From positions 422,372 to 486,371 of the forward strand of contig MNCI01033523.1 in the NCBI GenBank assembly GCA_015680685.1: DNA of 64,000 nucleotides. Reading direction: 5' to 3'. The position numbers were made by a program, and so were the translations under genes. Of the stretch, positions 35,213 to 45,076 are shown one piece after another (the stretch's first letter is position 1; each line of letters starts with the position of its first letter). The DNA is from Gnetum montanum. Taxonomy: Eukaryota > Streptophyta > Gnetopsida > Gnetales > Gnetaceae. A model generated the notes under the pieces. The model ran no database searches and was not told where the DNA came from. It saw nothing but the letters and a program-made list of their open reading frames with translations.

Positions 35213-36068
35213 TGATGAGATGCGGTTCGCATAGGCCGCAATATCGCGTATGCGATATTGCAGCCGACGTGATATCGCATCCCCCGCGATATCGCGTATG
35301 CGATATCGCATCTTCCCCTACGATATCGTGTATGCGATATCGCAGTCCGCCACCATGTCTATAAATAAGAGGAGGTTCTCCCTCATTCGGAATCCCAGTT
35401 TTAGAGTAGCGAAGCTTTGGCAGTTTGATCCCTCCAGAGTTAGATTTTTTTCCCGTGTCTGCCCGCAGTGTGGTGAATGTGATGGTACGGTGTCTTTATT
35501 CGAGTGTGTCGTACTTGGACACGCACATGACCAACAATAAAGATCGAGATTACTTCATCATTGCAGCATTCACTTAGTTTATTTATTTGTTATTTAATTA
35601 ATGTTATTATTGCTTTCATAGCGCGGTGTGAGTACGACTTGACTACGAGCATCTACAGATGTGTACGGCTAGTTGAGGAATCGGTTGCTCATCACGATTA
35701 GTCTCTCACCCTTAAACTCCTAGAAGCGGAANTGAAGTCCAAGATGTGTATGGTTGATCAAGGAATTGGTTTCTCGTCGCACTTAGGCTAGATTAGATTT
35801 TCTTACTCTTTTCCTCCTAGTTTAGCTTAGTTAATATTATTTTCCACTGCCATCAAGAGTAGCATTAGAATTAGAACACATCATACACCTCATCTAGACT
35901 AAACCATATGTGACATATGCAAAACTAGTCTAGGTGGGAAGACAGCGAACTGTGACCTAAGGCTAACTATCTAGGTGCCACAACTAGTCCATCTGGGGAG
36001 TTTGACCGAATCGAGCGTGCGATGCTCATTTCGTATGGTTGAGTGTAGCGGTACCTCACCACTCATCA
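35213..36068 (+). mobile_element. Young, CpG-rich Athila-family solo LTR with TSD GTTGT
   Basis: The LTR starts TGATGAGATGCGG and ends ACCACTCATCA. It is flanked by GTTGT at 35,208-35,212 and at 36,069-36,073, a perfect 5-bp target duplication. There is no internal sequence. Unlike every other LTR in the window it keeps many CpG sites (GCGATATCGC boxes, GACTACGAGCATC), so it has had little time for deamination or was unmethylated. TATAAATA is at 35,360-35,367 and AATAAAGATCGAGATTAC is at 35,537 on. An N at 35,732 marks a likely small assembly problem. Confidence 0.93.
35238..35343 (+). promoter_or_regulatory. Array of three U3 hairpins upstream of TATA
   Basis: Three 24-base units (35,238-35,261, 35,286-35,309, 35,320-35,343) each have two 10-base arms around the spacer GTAT. 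The arms are GCAATATCGC / GCGATATTGC, GCGATATCGC / GCGATATCGC and ACGATATCGT / GCGATATCGC. The last ends 16 bases before the TATA box. Confidence 0.85.
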
Positions 36069-36749
36069 GTTGTGAACGTATCCTTGTATTAAAAACTCCA
36101 CGAATAAACATTTAGCCTTTTGTTGCAAGTTCTACATTATCTCTACCTAAGAAATGAAAAGGATGATCATGAGACAACTCTATAGAATCATACAATGTAG
36201 CATCTTTAGTAGCAAAATAGCATATGGTAAGGAAAGTACAAGTATGTTGACATAACATTTTTAGGCAAACATATTGTTTATAATTATCAATTTTTTCTAA
36301 AAGCACACAATTGTTAAGATATTTCCTCACTAGCACTGCAATACTACCAAAAGGTTTGTGTCTTTGTCCTACTCTTCCATTTCTTGCAACACATATTTCA
36401 CTAGAAATCTTCACACGTTCTTGTTTGTTTTTAAGGAACTTTTATTAAGAAAATGCCCTTATGAATTGAACTATTTTCATTTTGATACAACTAAGAGAAT
36501 CCTTGTATTCAAAGTTACAACCACATCCAAAATTTGAAAGGTGAGCTCTATACAGGTTGAAGGTGAGGCTATTAGGGGCTCCCAAGAAGAGTTTCTCAGA
36601 GCTTTATGGAGTAGGGTGGTTAGACATTTCATATTTGCAAAGAAAATATCCAATAACAATTTTGTAAAATTCAATTTTTGACCCAAGCATTTAGAGTGTG
36701 TATTTTTGTCTTTTTTATTTTTATAAGAAGTAAAAATAATAGATTCCAT
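36069..36749 (-). pseudogene. Endonuclease-like (EEP) remnant, upstream part
   Basis: The open piece 36,112-36,414 (minus) reads ICVARNGRVGQRHKPFGSIA, VLVRKYLNNCVLLEKIDNY, ICYFATKDATLYDSIEL and FLGRDNVELATKG; after a stop the frame gives MFIRGVFNTR, a decayed form of the GDFN strand of endonuclease/exonuclease/phosphatase domains. LINE-type elements and some plant nucleases have this fold; which one this is cannot be told here. 36,477-36,749 may be its N-terminal part. It is interrupted by the solo LTR at 35,213. The assignment rests on the order of strands and the GDFN-like motif only. Confidence 0.45.
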
Positions 36750-37080
36750 TAAAAGTAAATGCTAGTTATTCAAGGTTAAGTAAAGTTGCATAAAAAAGAC
36801 TAAACAAGTTTGCCTAGCCTCTATTATGATCCCCTAGCTAAATTACAAAGGATGGTATACATAAGACATCTATATTTTTTAGTATTTAATGTAATTACTT
36901 ATGTTTTGTTCATCTTGTAAGTAGAGTCAAAACCTCATACATTGATTTTGTTTTTTTGATAGAATCCATTTGTAGCCAACTTCAATCCTTTGTAAATGTA
37001 GAATATAACATCTTTTGCAACTAAATCTTCAAATTAATAGGGTTTTATTTTATTGTTGAACAAAATTTTAATTTCATCCT
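36750..37080. other. No gene seen
   Basis: AT-rich sequence without recognisable features between the endonuclease remnant and the CpG-rich island. Confidence 0.5.
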
Positions 37081-37310
37081 AATCTTCCCCACAAAGCACA
37101 CACAAGGGTAAAAGCAATTTAACTATCCACTACAAGGAATCTTGTTGCATTTTGTTTTTCCAGTAATGTAAATGAAGGTTAAGTGCGCCTTCAAATCTTC
37201 CCCACAAAGCACACACAAGGGTAAAAACAATTTAACTATCCACTACAAGGAATCTTGTTGCACTTTGTTTTTCCACGGGTAATGTAAATGAAGGTTAAGT
37301 GCGCCTTCGA
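37081..37310. repeat. 113-bp tandem duplication
   Basis: Two adjacent units start AATCTTCCCCACAAAGCACA at 37,081 and 37,194. The second has a three-base insertion (CGGG) and a few substitutions. Confidence 0.9.
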
Positions 37311-38640
37311 ATATCTTTTTTGGAACAAACGGATGGGTTAAAGGATGGTATGTATGAGCATCGTGTATACATGCGATGGTAATCTTTGTGCTTTCCTGAT
37401 TTACGTGGCCCAAACCATGCACACATAGTCAACAACACGTGGGACAAAGGTCAAAAGAGGCAAGGCTGCGTTTTAATAACAACAAATCTTGCTATCATCG
37501 AAATCGGAATGGAATCTGAAAACAACCGTAGTTTCTCTGCCTTTTCCTAATTCCTACCTTTACAAACAAAAGTTCAAGACTGTAAGAATTACAGGGTTTC
37601 CACTGAGCTTCTTCATCGCTTGAATTTTACGCGATTTCATAATGTCGTCATTTGCGTTGTGTGAAAGGCAGTAGTGACGTCCGTAAACATTTTGAGTTTG
37701 AGGTGAGGACACTGGTGGCTACGTCTTTTCTTCTTATTTTCTTGAACTGAAACAGTGCTGAAGTTCCGTTGTCCTCCACGTCCTCCTCTTGACTTTTTGA
37801 GTCGGACGAGCCGGCTATTAGCAACAAACAAACAAGATCATCAAGGACAACGTAAAGTGAACAAGATGAAATACTCCGTGAATTATACACCTCACAAAGT
37901 GACACAGGACATTGATGTAGGCACGGCTGCTCATGTTGCCCCAAGGGCACTTTTTTATGTTGGGCTGGGAATTAAAAATTACATAAAGGAGGGCCTTCTT
38001 CAAGGAAAATTAAATTTCTTGCAAAGTAAGAAAAGACGTGCAAATTACAAAGCCATACTTACGGGATTGGTAGTTAGTTGATTTGAAGAAATTCTATGGA
38101 AATATAAAACTACACTTTAAAAAATCATGAGGGAAGAAGAAATATTTAAGTTACAGTAACTAGAATCCTAGCCAATGTGAGGAGTTTGCAATTGTTAAAG
38201 GAAAACAAAGTTGGAGATGAACATACTGACAAAATAGAAGTTTGTCTCCAAAGCAGTGTAGAGATTGGCACCGTTATTTCTGGTTTTTAAGTTTTGACAT
38301 ATGGCTGCAGACTTATTATAATGACATAGTTTTCTACGTCCGCTATAAATCACTGATTTAAGAATACTTGCTGGGTCAGAAATTTTGCTGACCCGGAGTT
38401 GGCATGACTTTTATAATAAACCTCATTTAAAAAAAAAAATCAATAGATTTAGCTACTATTTTTATGAAAATATAGCTGGCCTGAGTTGCAGATTTACTGT
38501 GATTCTTGAACCCGATATATTTTCCCACTATTTAAAAATTGAATAATTGACAGTTTTACTTACATTACCGGTAGTTATGTATAACTGGTACTAGCCATAT
38601 TTTCTGGTATGATTTTACTTTACGGATCCTTTGGTTTTTA
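37311..38640. other. CpG-rich intergenic segment, possible gene start, no gene recognised
   Basis: The segment is much richer in CpG than the flanking elements, as genic or promoter DNA would be. A possible plus-strand start (ATAATGTCGTC at 37,639) is followed by a stop after ten codons. Overlapping ORFs on both strands at 37,637-38,081 have no motif I recognise and no consistent splice pattern. A small hairpin GGGTCAG...CTGACCC is at about 38,372-38,393. Confidence 0.3.
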
Positions 38641-38670
38641 TGTGAGCCATGCTGCTATGGAAGGGAATGT

Positions 38671-38760
38671 TTTCATGATGGCGTAACGGTTATCACTTAT
38701 TTCAACGTACAAGGGAACAACGGACAAACAAACCCGATTGAAACCGAGCCCAGGCATCCA
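38671..38760 (+). other. tRNA-Val-like or SINE-head remnant
   Basis: TGGCGTAACGG at 38,679-38,689 fits a pol III A box, and the following TTATCAC is the usual continuation in tRNA-Val. A B-box-like CGATTGAAACC lies at 38,735-38,745. The A-to-B spacing (56) is longer than in tRNA-Val, and no anticodon stem forms, so this is not a functional tRNA. Confidence 0.3.
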
Positions 38761-38799
38761 GAATCTTTACGTTGAAATCCGTGCATAAGTTGATTACTT

Positions 38800-38823
38800 G
38801 GCCCCCAGCTTGGCCCCCAGCTA
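38800..38823. repeat. Short tandem repeat
   Basis: TTGGCCCCCAGC is repeated twice in a row. Confidence 0.8.
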
Positions 38824-38920
38824 GTGGATCATATATACTTTAACTTATACTTTTAACTTGTGGTATGGGTTTAGTGGACCACATTTACAGTAATGTGAGG
38901 GGTATGGGTGTGGCAGAAAT

Positions 38921-39076
38921 AGAGTAGTACTTTTACGTCTGGAATTGACATGCCCAGAGAAAGACAAGAAAAAAAAAAAAGAACAGCAACCCAATTATAG
39001 AGTAGTACTTTACGTCTTGAATTGTCTTTCCCAGGGGAAGGGGAAAAACAGAAAAAGAACAGCAACCCCAAATTAT
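38921..39076. repeat. 78-bp tandem duplication
   Basis: Two adjacent units begin AGAGTAGTAC at 38,921 and 38,999 and end in AATTAT. They differ at about a dozen positions and in an A-run. Confidence 0.85.
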
Positions 39077-39207
39077 GATGTCCTTCACCACCATCATAGA
39101 ATACAAATTAAATGATCATAATAATATCAAAGTTACAAACATAGAAAAAAAGAGACAACCACTGAGACAGGCTGCGGCTTTCTTGAGCAAAGGGACGCCG
39201 GACAAAG

Positions 39208-39325
39208 TCACAAACCAGAATAAAAGAGATGCAGAATGTTATGAAAATCTTTGCTACTTATGCATCTCACAAACCAGAATAAAAGAGATGCAGAATGTTA
39301 TGAAAATCTTTGCTACTTGTGCATC
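39208..39325. repeat. 59-bp tandem duplication over the 3' end of the AP2-like gene
   Basis: Two units start TCACAAACCAGAATAAAAGA at 39,208 and 39,267 and differ at one or two bases. The upstream unit (in gene direction) includes the last codons and stop of the AP2-like gene; the other lies in its 3' UTR. Confidence 0.92.
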
Positions 39326-40423
39326 TCTGACTGCCTGCGTCTTATGGCGTGCTCAAGATCATCCCTAGCATGGGGAACTAAACCCTGGAACCACAAGGCA
39401 CATAACCACAAGGCACATAATAGATAAAGCAACTTTGGATATACTTATAATTATATGTGCAAGACCATGGAATCTTTTGTCTCACCTGTACACAGCCTCT
39501 GGAATCTTCCTCGGCCTCACTTCTTAGTTTGCAAATCATTTTATCTTTTGGCATAGCCTTAAGCTGGAACACAAAACCCTGTCAAAGTCAGAAACAGTCT
39601 TTTTACTGTTTACATAAACAGCGTTTTTTCGGGGTGTGTGTAGAAGAAAGAATTGAATTAAGCGCTTTAAAATCCTAACGTCTCTCTTTTCTGCATGGAA
39701 TTTCAAAGGGTAGATTAATATTTTCCAAACTCCAGAGAAGCCGATGCCTATCGAACTTGCTTCTGGTGAAGAAAACTGACATAAACATAGCTTTTAACTT
39801 CTAAAACACTAAAAGCAGTGATGGTTATCACCCTTCAGGCACCGTACAGTAGAAATGCAAAGCAAGTGTGCCATAATGATTTAACCCAAAAAATGAAAGA
39901 AAGAAATAAGCGAGGACTGATATCATTGCATTTCGATTTATGCCAATGGTGATTACCTTAGCGATGTAACTATGATCATAATCAGCTAAGCGATAGTTGA
40001 GCGTCATAGTGGAAGGATCTGGCTTTTCACCCGTCCAGTCGCTCATTACAATAGTAGCTTTGTCTGCTATCCTCGCAGCAGCTTCTTCACACCGGTAGTA
40101 TCCTGCCACAAATTTATTTTCACGGGAATAAAAGCAGGACGGAAAGCTCCAAAGCTATATTCGAGTTACAAATAATTACCAAACCACACAATATCTCTCG
40201 TCGAGGATGAACGCCTGTTATCCCTGCAATCACACAAGTACACAACAACATAATAATAGCAAAAACAACGTAATATCAGAATTTGCACTTGGAATTGGAA
40301 TCCGACATACCTCACTTTTACTTCAAACGCTTTGGATTTTTTATGAGGATATACTCCGCAGCGGAAACCGTTCATTCTTTTGAGGACAAAAGCTGCATCT
40401 CTCATTTCTGTATCTTCCGCCAT
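39313..40423 (-). CDS. Small AP2-like domain protein, five exons
   Basis: Exons on the minus strand: 40,423-40,311, 40,223-40,180, 40,102-39,957, 39,563-39,486 and 39,384-39,313. All four introns are GT-AG and phases join without a stop, giving 150 residues. The start (MAEDTEMRDA) lies about 50 bases after a TATA box. Residues 18-90 resemble an AP2/ERF fold: NGFRCGVYPHKKSKAFEVKV, then DNRR, IVWFGYYRCEEAAARIADKA, and TLNY, compared with the family pattern RGV, WLG-F-EEAA-A-D-A and N(F/Y). AP2 proteins are nuclear DNA-binding factors. Odd points are the introns inside the domain, a basic C-terminus (LEHAIRRRQSEMHK) and the small size. The exon structure is firm; the AP2 assignment is inference from motifs. 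The last exon has the weakest support. The gene is the only apparently intact one in the window. Confidence 0.65.
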
Positions 40424-40473
40424 TGCTCAAATTAGAATTCATATGCTTGCGAAAAAGCTGCATTAGGCAGCGT

Positions 40474-40483
40474 CTATATATAG
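40474..40483 (-). promoter_or_regulatory. TATA box of the AP2-like gene
   Basis: CTATATATAG, palindromic, about 50 bases upstream of the ATG at 40,423. Confidence 0.6.
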
Positions 40484-40489
40484 TGCTTT

Positions 40490-42682
40490 GGGGTGTTGAT
40501 GGGAATTGCAGCGTGTGTGCGCCTTTGCATGGATTCCAATTAAAGTTGGAACTGGGTGGGTGCCGGGCCAGCTGAGGACTTCCAACAGATCAGGCATCAG
40601 GACTTCCAATTAAAGCTTCACCGACTCCCAATGGATTGACTGGAAAGACGACAACCTGTCAAACATCCTATATCTCCATATTATTTATTGGGTGGAGGGG
40701 GGCAGGCGGGTAAGACATCTCCATATTATTTATGAATCGAGCTGAATCCGGTTACTATCCTTTGCGGAAAGAAATTGACATAATTGCCCGTTCGTATCTG
40801 TCACAGATATCGATAGAAATGGACATCATTTACCAACAGGTAAAAATGCGTTTTATTAAAATGACAATGTTTAGTTTGATCCTATTTTAGAGACAAAATG
40901 TTATTAAAAATGCAACTTTTGTTTTGCATTCATTTTACCCAGGCGCGCTCTAAATTCTATCCTTGGTTGCATATAAATTAAAATTGACGCCGCCATTGCA
41001 AATGGTCGGCTGCAAGCCTCCAAGCATGGGTCCCGACGATTAACTGTAAGGACTGCACGCAACGAGGGTCACAGCTTGCCACGGGCCATCATTTCAAAGG
41101 ATCAAAAGATTCCCGATAGAGACGTCGGCTTTGATTTTACATGGACTACGTAAGCTATCTACAACATTTCGAATGGTTTCGCTAGAATAGGTTTCGGTAA
41201 AAAGACGGAATCAGAATTATTTTGGATATCCAAGGTTTACCCATTATCTTGAACATTTTGGGGTTGATGTCTTTTGACAATGTCCTTTTGTTCAGTACAC
41301 TTGGATGTTTGCATGCAAAGTTATTCCAAACTTCACCTATCTCAAGATGATGTCTTTTTTCCTCTTTATGCCTATTACTTCCATGAATTTCAAATTTCTT
41401 TTCCATGAATTTCAAATTTCTTTGGGACACTTGTTTTTTTTTCCATATTTGGAAGTGCAAATGCAATATCATTTTTTAGGAAAAAAAATATAATATTACA
41501 AAGAAATTGTAAATCTTCTACCTTGTCTACATTATTGCTTACCTATGTAAATGGCATCCATCACATTACATCTTTTTAAAACCTCACTTTTTCACCATGG
41601 CTATGGTAGTAAACAATGGTATAAGGATGTAAATGAGACTAACGTAATGCAATATAGTCTAAATAATCACTATAATTATTTCATGAAAGGTAGTTGATAT
41701 GGTAAATTAATTGCTTGAGCATAAACAAGTGATTAACATGATGTAGTATGTGTTTGTGTTTGGGGTCTTGCTACTAGAGCTATAGTCTACTTGGCAAGGT
41801 ACCAAATAAAAGTGAGAAATGTAAGTGACTCATTCAACTAAGTTTAGTCCATAAAATTATTTTGGTCTTGCTCCAACAACATTTACTTTTGTCCTAACTA
41901 ATTTTTCTTTATCAACTTAAGCTATTGAAATAACTTTTTGCTTCACACTACTCTTCAACTTTGTGAAGAATTCCATTCTCTCTCACATTATAACAACCAA
42001 ACTGGATACAAAGAATGCAAAAGCAAAAAAACAAATGGATGACTTGTTATGTGCTTAGCAAAAGATAAATGTTTTGGATCGTTAAAGAATAAATAATAAT
42101 ATTTTAAAATTGTTAATAAATTTGACCAAACTTTAAATGGGACTTTACCAAATGCGAGACAAGGTATGTATGTTACATCAATGAAGAGCTTGATTGTTTG
42201 ATAGATGTGGCTATAGTTATTGGTTTTTTATCACACTTATGATATCATCCTTCTAAGCATTATGCAACATTATTCTTAAGTCCTAAAAACACCAAGGCAT
42301 AGAGGGCAAACTCAAGATGGACTATGCTTTAGCACTCATAGCACTTGCAACACAGTAAGAAGACATTACACCATTATATAATGGTTATAAGTGTAGTGAG
42401 TACATTTTAGACATCACTTATGTATAAGACCTAGGACAGAGACATAAGATACAACAACATAACCAGAGAACAAAGATTGATCCTACACTACACGTAACTA
42501 GCCCTAAGCCTCCACTTCATAGAATCAATGGTGTGAAAGCCCCAACAACCTATATATCCCTATGACATGGCAACAAAGCCCTAACAATCTATATATTCCT
42601 ATGATGTAGTACAAAAGGAAGCTATTAGGGTAATGTAGGATCATGAAACAATCTTACGCATGAACCAATAATGTTTACCCCC
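40490..42682. other. No gene seen
   Basis: The first 700 bases are still CpG-rich and probably upstream sequence of the AP2-like gene; CTCCATATTATTTAT is repeated at about 40,675 and 40,717. A roughly 24-bp tandem (TCCATGAATTTCAAATTTCT) is near 41,379-41,426. The ORF at 41,182-41,472 has no recognisable features. From 41.5 kb the DNA is AT-rich and featureless. Confidence 0.45.
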
Positions 42683-43577
42683 TGATGAGTCGTCATTGGT
42701 TGGTTGCATTGATGAGGCCTCATTGATGAGGTCCCGTCGACTCATTTCATCCTGCATCGATGAGGCCTCCTTGATGTAGTGTCTGTCTATTGCCTATAAA
42801 TATGCGCCTACCAACCACATTTATGGGAAGTCCATTTTTTAGTAGTAGTGAAGCTCTTGCATTTTTTCCATTTGAATGTTAGAATTTTCTCCCTAAGTGC
42901 CTGTAGCAAGAGTCATTGAGTGTACGGATCTTTATTCGAGCATTGTTGTACCTAAGCATAATAATGTGTGCAGCAATAAAGATGAGCTTTCTGATAAACC
43001 TTGCAGCACTTTGGATAGATTAACTATTTTATTTATATATTTAATTTTTTCAATTATTTATTAAATGCTTTCAATTACTCATCAAATATTTTCTAGTTAT
43101 TACGTTAATAAGATAATTAAGCAAGATAGATTACACACATAAGTACAACCGCTTCGAGTGTAACACATATTCGCTTGGTAATCCCAGCAGCATTATCACT
43201 TAGTGTGCCTAGTAGCATAACGTTTGGTGGCCCAACAGTGGATACATGGGTTCAAGACCTGTACAGAAAGTGGAAACGAATACTTATGTTAGGATTAGTT
43301 AAATGATTAGTTAATTAAACTTCTTTTATCTACATTTTGAGCACCAAAATATAAAATACAAAATGATAAAAATCAGATGTCTCAGTTACACTTAACCATA
43401 CCAACGTACATCACAAGTGTAATTGGGAGGACAACAATTGACCTTAAGGCTAGATTTACTTCCTAAATGGCTAGTGCACTGGAAAAAATAAAGTCGATGG
43501 AATTCAACTAGATTACATGTGAACGCTTTGTGATTCGTATGGTTGGGTGTAGGGGTACCTCACCTCGCCACTCATCA
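42683..43577 (+). mobile_element. Element E 5' LTR (Athila type)
   Basis: The 895-bp LTR starts TGATGAGTCGTC and ends CGCCACTCATCA. Its U3 has GATGAGGCCTC boxes, including the perfect palindrome ATGAGGCCTCAT near 42,714, followed by GCCTATAAATATG. R contains GCAATAAAGATGAGC. It is directly followed by a primer binding site. Confidence 0.9.
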
Positions 43578-43578
43578 T

Positions 43579-43596
43579 TGGCACCATTGTCAGGGA
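43579..43596 (+). other. tRNA-Asp primer binding site, element E
   Basis: TGGCACCATTGTCAGGGA differs from the tRNA-Asp complement TGGCGCCGTTGCCGGGGA only by transitions. It begins two bases after the LTR end, as in element C. Confidence 0.85.
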
Positions 43597-45032
43597 CTTT
43601 GTTTGTGGAATGTGCACTATTTAGGTCTAAGTGGATACTACTAATATCGTTGTATGAACCTAAAGGTCAATAACATTCCCACTATACATAAATTATAAAA
43701 GCATGCCGAAAATTTCATTTTGTTTCATTTTACAAAATATCTTCTACTTCTTGTAAGCTTGAAGATATTAAACCATTGGTCCCAAAGGAATGCAAGTTGG
43801 TATACACTCATCCAAATGAGTTTGTGCCAAATTTCACCTTCATCCTACATCAGGATGAACAGATGCGATAGCATGATATGGAGGGCAACATCATTTTGCC
43901 CCTTGATAGATCTATGCCCAGAATGCTATTTAAAACCCTTAAACAGTTGGGCATAGCAGCTCTTCATGAAGAGTATGTTGTGGATGGATATGAAACTTGG
44001 AACTATCGTCCCATTAAAACATAATGTAAGTAGGATAAATGTTAGGAGAGACTCCATGTATCCATAAAGGGGAAACGTTACACTAACCCCTTGTTCCTAC
44101 TAGATCAAGAGGACAATGAGGATCCTCCTTTGGAAGGTTCTCAACATGAAGGTTTTCCACCCTCTTCTACTACTGGTGAGGGTGTGAACTTGACCCTAGG
44201 ATCAACTATTCATAAACTAGGTTCAAGAAAGAGTTATAGCCAAGGTAAGGGACCTAATGATGGTAATTGTAAAAAGCATAAGAGTGGTGGTGGACACTAT
44301 GGTGGCAGTGGTTGTCCACCTTCCTCTTCATCCTATTCATTTGATTCCAAACATTCCTCTTCATTTGACAGTTCTCATGAAAGCCATCATTGCAAAAATT
44401 GTGATGAAGGTGATCAATAAAATAACAATGACCATGAAGGCTACCAAAATTGAAGGGGTGGCCAAAACCATCATTTATGTCATCAACACAATGATGATGA
44501 TGAACCTTTATTTGCAACTTGAAGTATGCTTAACATTGTAGAGGTAGTAAGAATTCCAACTAGGCATATGAAGGATAGTTGGATCAAGCGCCTAGACATG
44601 AAAAATATCCCAAGATTTGAGGGGGGATATAATTCTGATCCACAGACACATCTACAAGCTTTTCAAGATGTCTTTTCCTTACAGAACATCGAGAACGAGT
44701 TGTAGAAACTCAAGATTTTTCCAAGGATACTCATTAAGGAAGTTGAAAGTTGATACTAGTCCTTAGAACCAAAATCTATCTGAAGATGGAGTACCATATT
44801 AGAACTATTCAATGACAAATATCAAATGTACTCTAGAGTGTCTAACCTAAGAAGGCAAATCCAAGGTTGGAAATAAGGAGCACATGAACCCTTAGATGTT
44901 GCCATTGGCTGATACTATTCACTCCTACATAGATGCCTTGGCCATGGTTACTCTCAGAGGGAACAACTTCGCCACATCATAGATGGGCTCAGAGAAGAAA
45001 CAAGAAGAACCCTTGGGGTGTATGTCCAAGGN
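43597..45032 (+). pseudogene. Element E leader and gag (decayed)
   Basis: After a ~490-base leader with scraps of coding text, the piece 44,091-44,420 is a Ser/Gly/His-rich linker (SSSSYSFDSKHSSSFDSSHE). After it the Athila-type gag core is readable despite stops: DDEPLFAT, RIPTRHMKDSWIKRLDMKNI, PRFEGGYNSDPQTHLQAFQD, ELFNDKYQMYSRVSNLRRQI, HEPLDVAIG, LRHIIDGLREETRRTLGV. The text is cut at 45,032 by a run of Ns. Gag packages element RNA. Its core is clearly related to those of B, C and D. Confidence 0.8.
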
Positions 45033-45076
45033 NNNNNNNNNNNNNNNNNNNNNNNNNNNNNNNNNNNNNNNNNNNN
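45033..45076. other. Assembly gap (44 Ns)
   Basis: A run of Ns inside gag of element E. Confidence 0.99.

Noticed and set aside
35250-35540. 96-codon plus-strand ORF rich in Arg/Ile
   Set aside because: It lies entirely within the U3-R part of a solo LTR and is created by the GATATCGC hairpins; no homologous frame in other LTRs.
38671-38760. Functional tRNA-Val gene
   Set aside because: No anticodon stem, A-to-B spacing too long, and acceptor arms do not pair.
39075-39368. 97-codon plus-strand ORF over the 59-bp duplication
   Set aside because: Antisense to the AP2-like gene's last exon and 3' UTR; its repeat of ten-odd residues is due to the duplication.
41182-41493. Overlapping ORFs of 62 and 96 codons on opposite strands
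   Set aside because: No motif, no splice context, AT-rich, with a 24-bp tandem repeat inside.
44254-44541. His-rich minus-strand and Met/Ile-rich plus-strand ORFs
   Set aside because: Shadows of the Ser/His-rich gag linker of element E in other frames.
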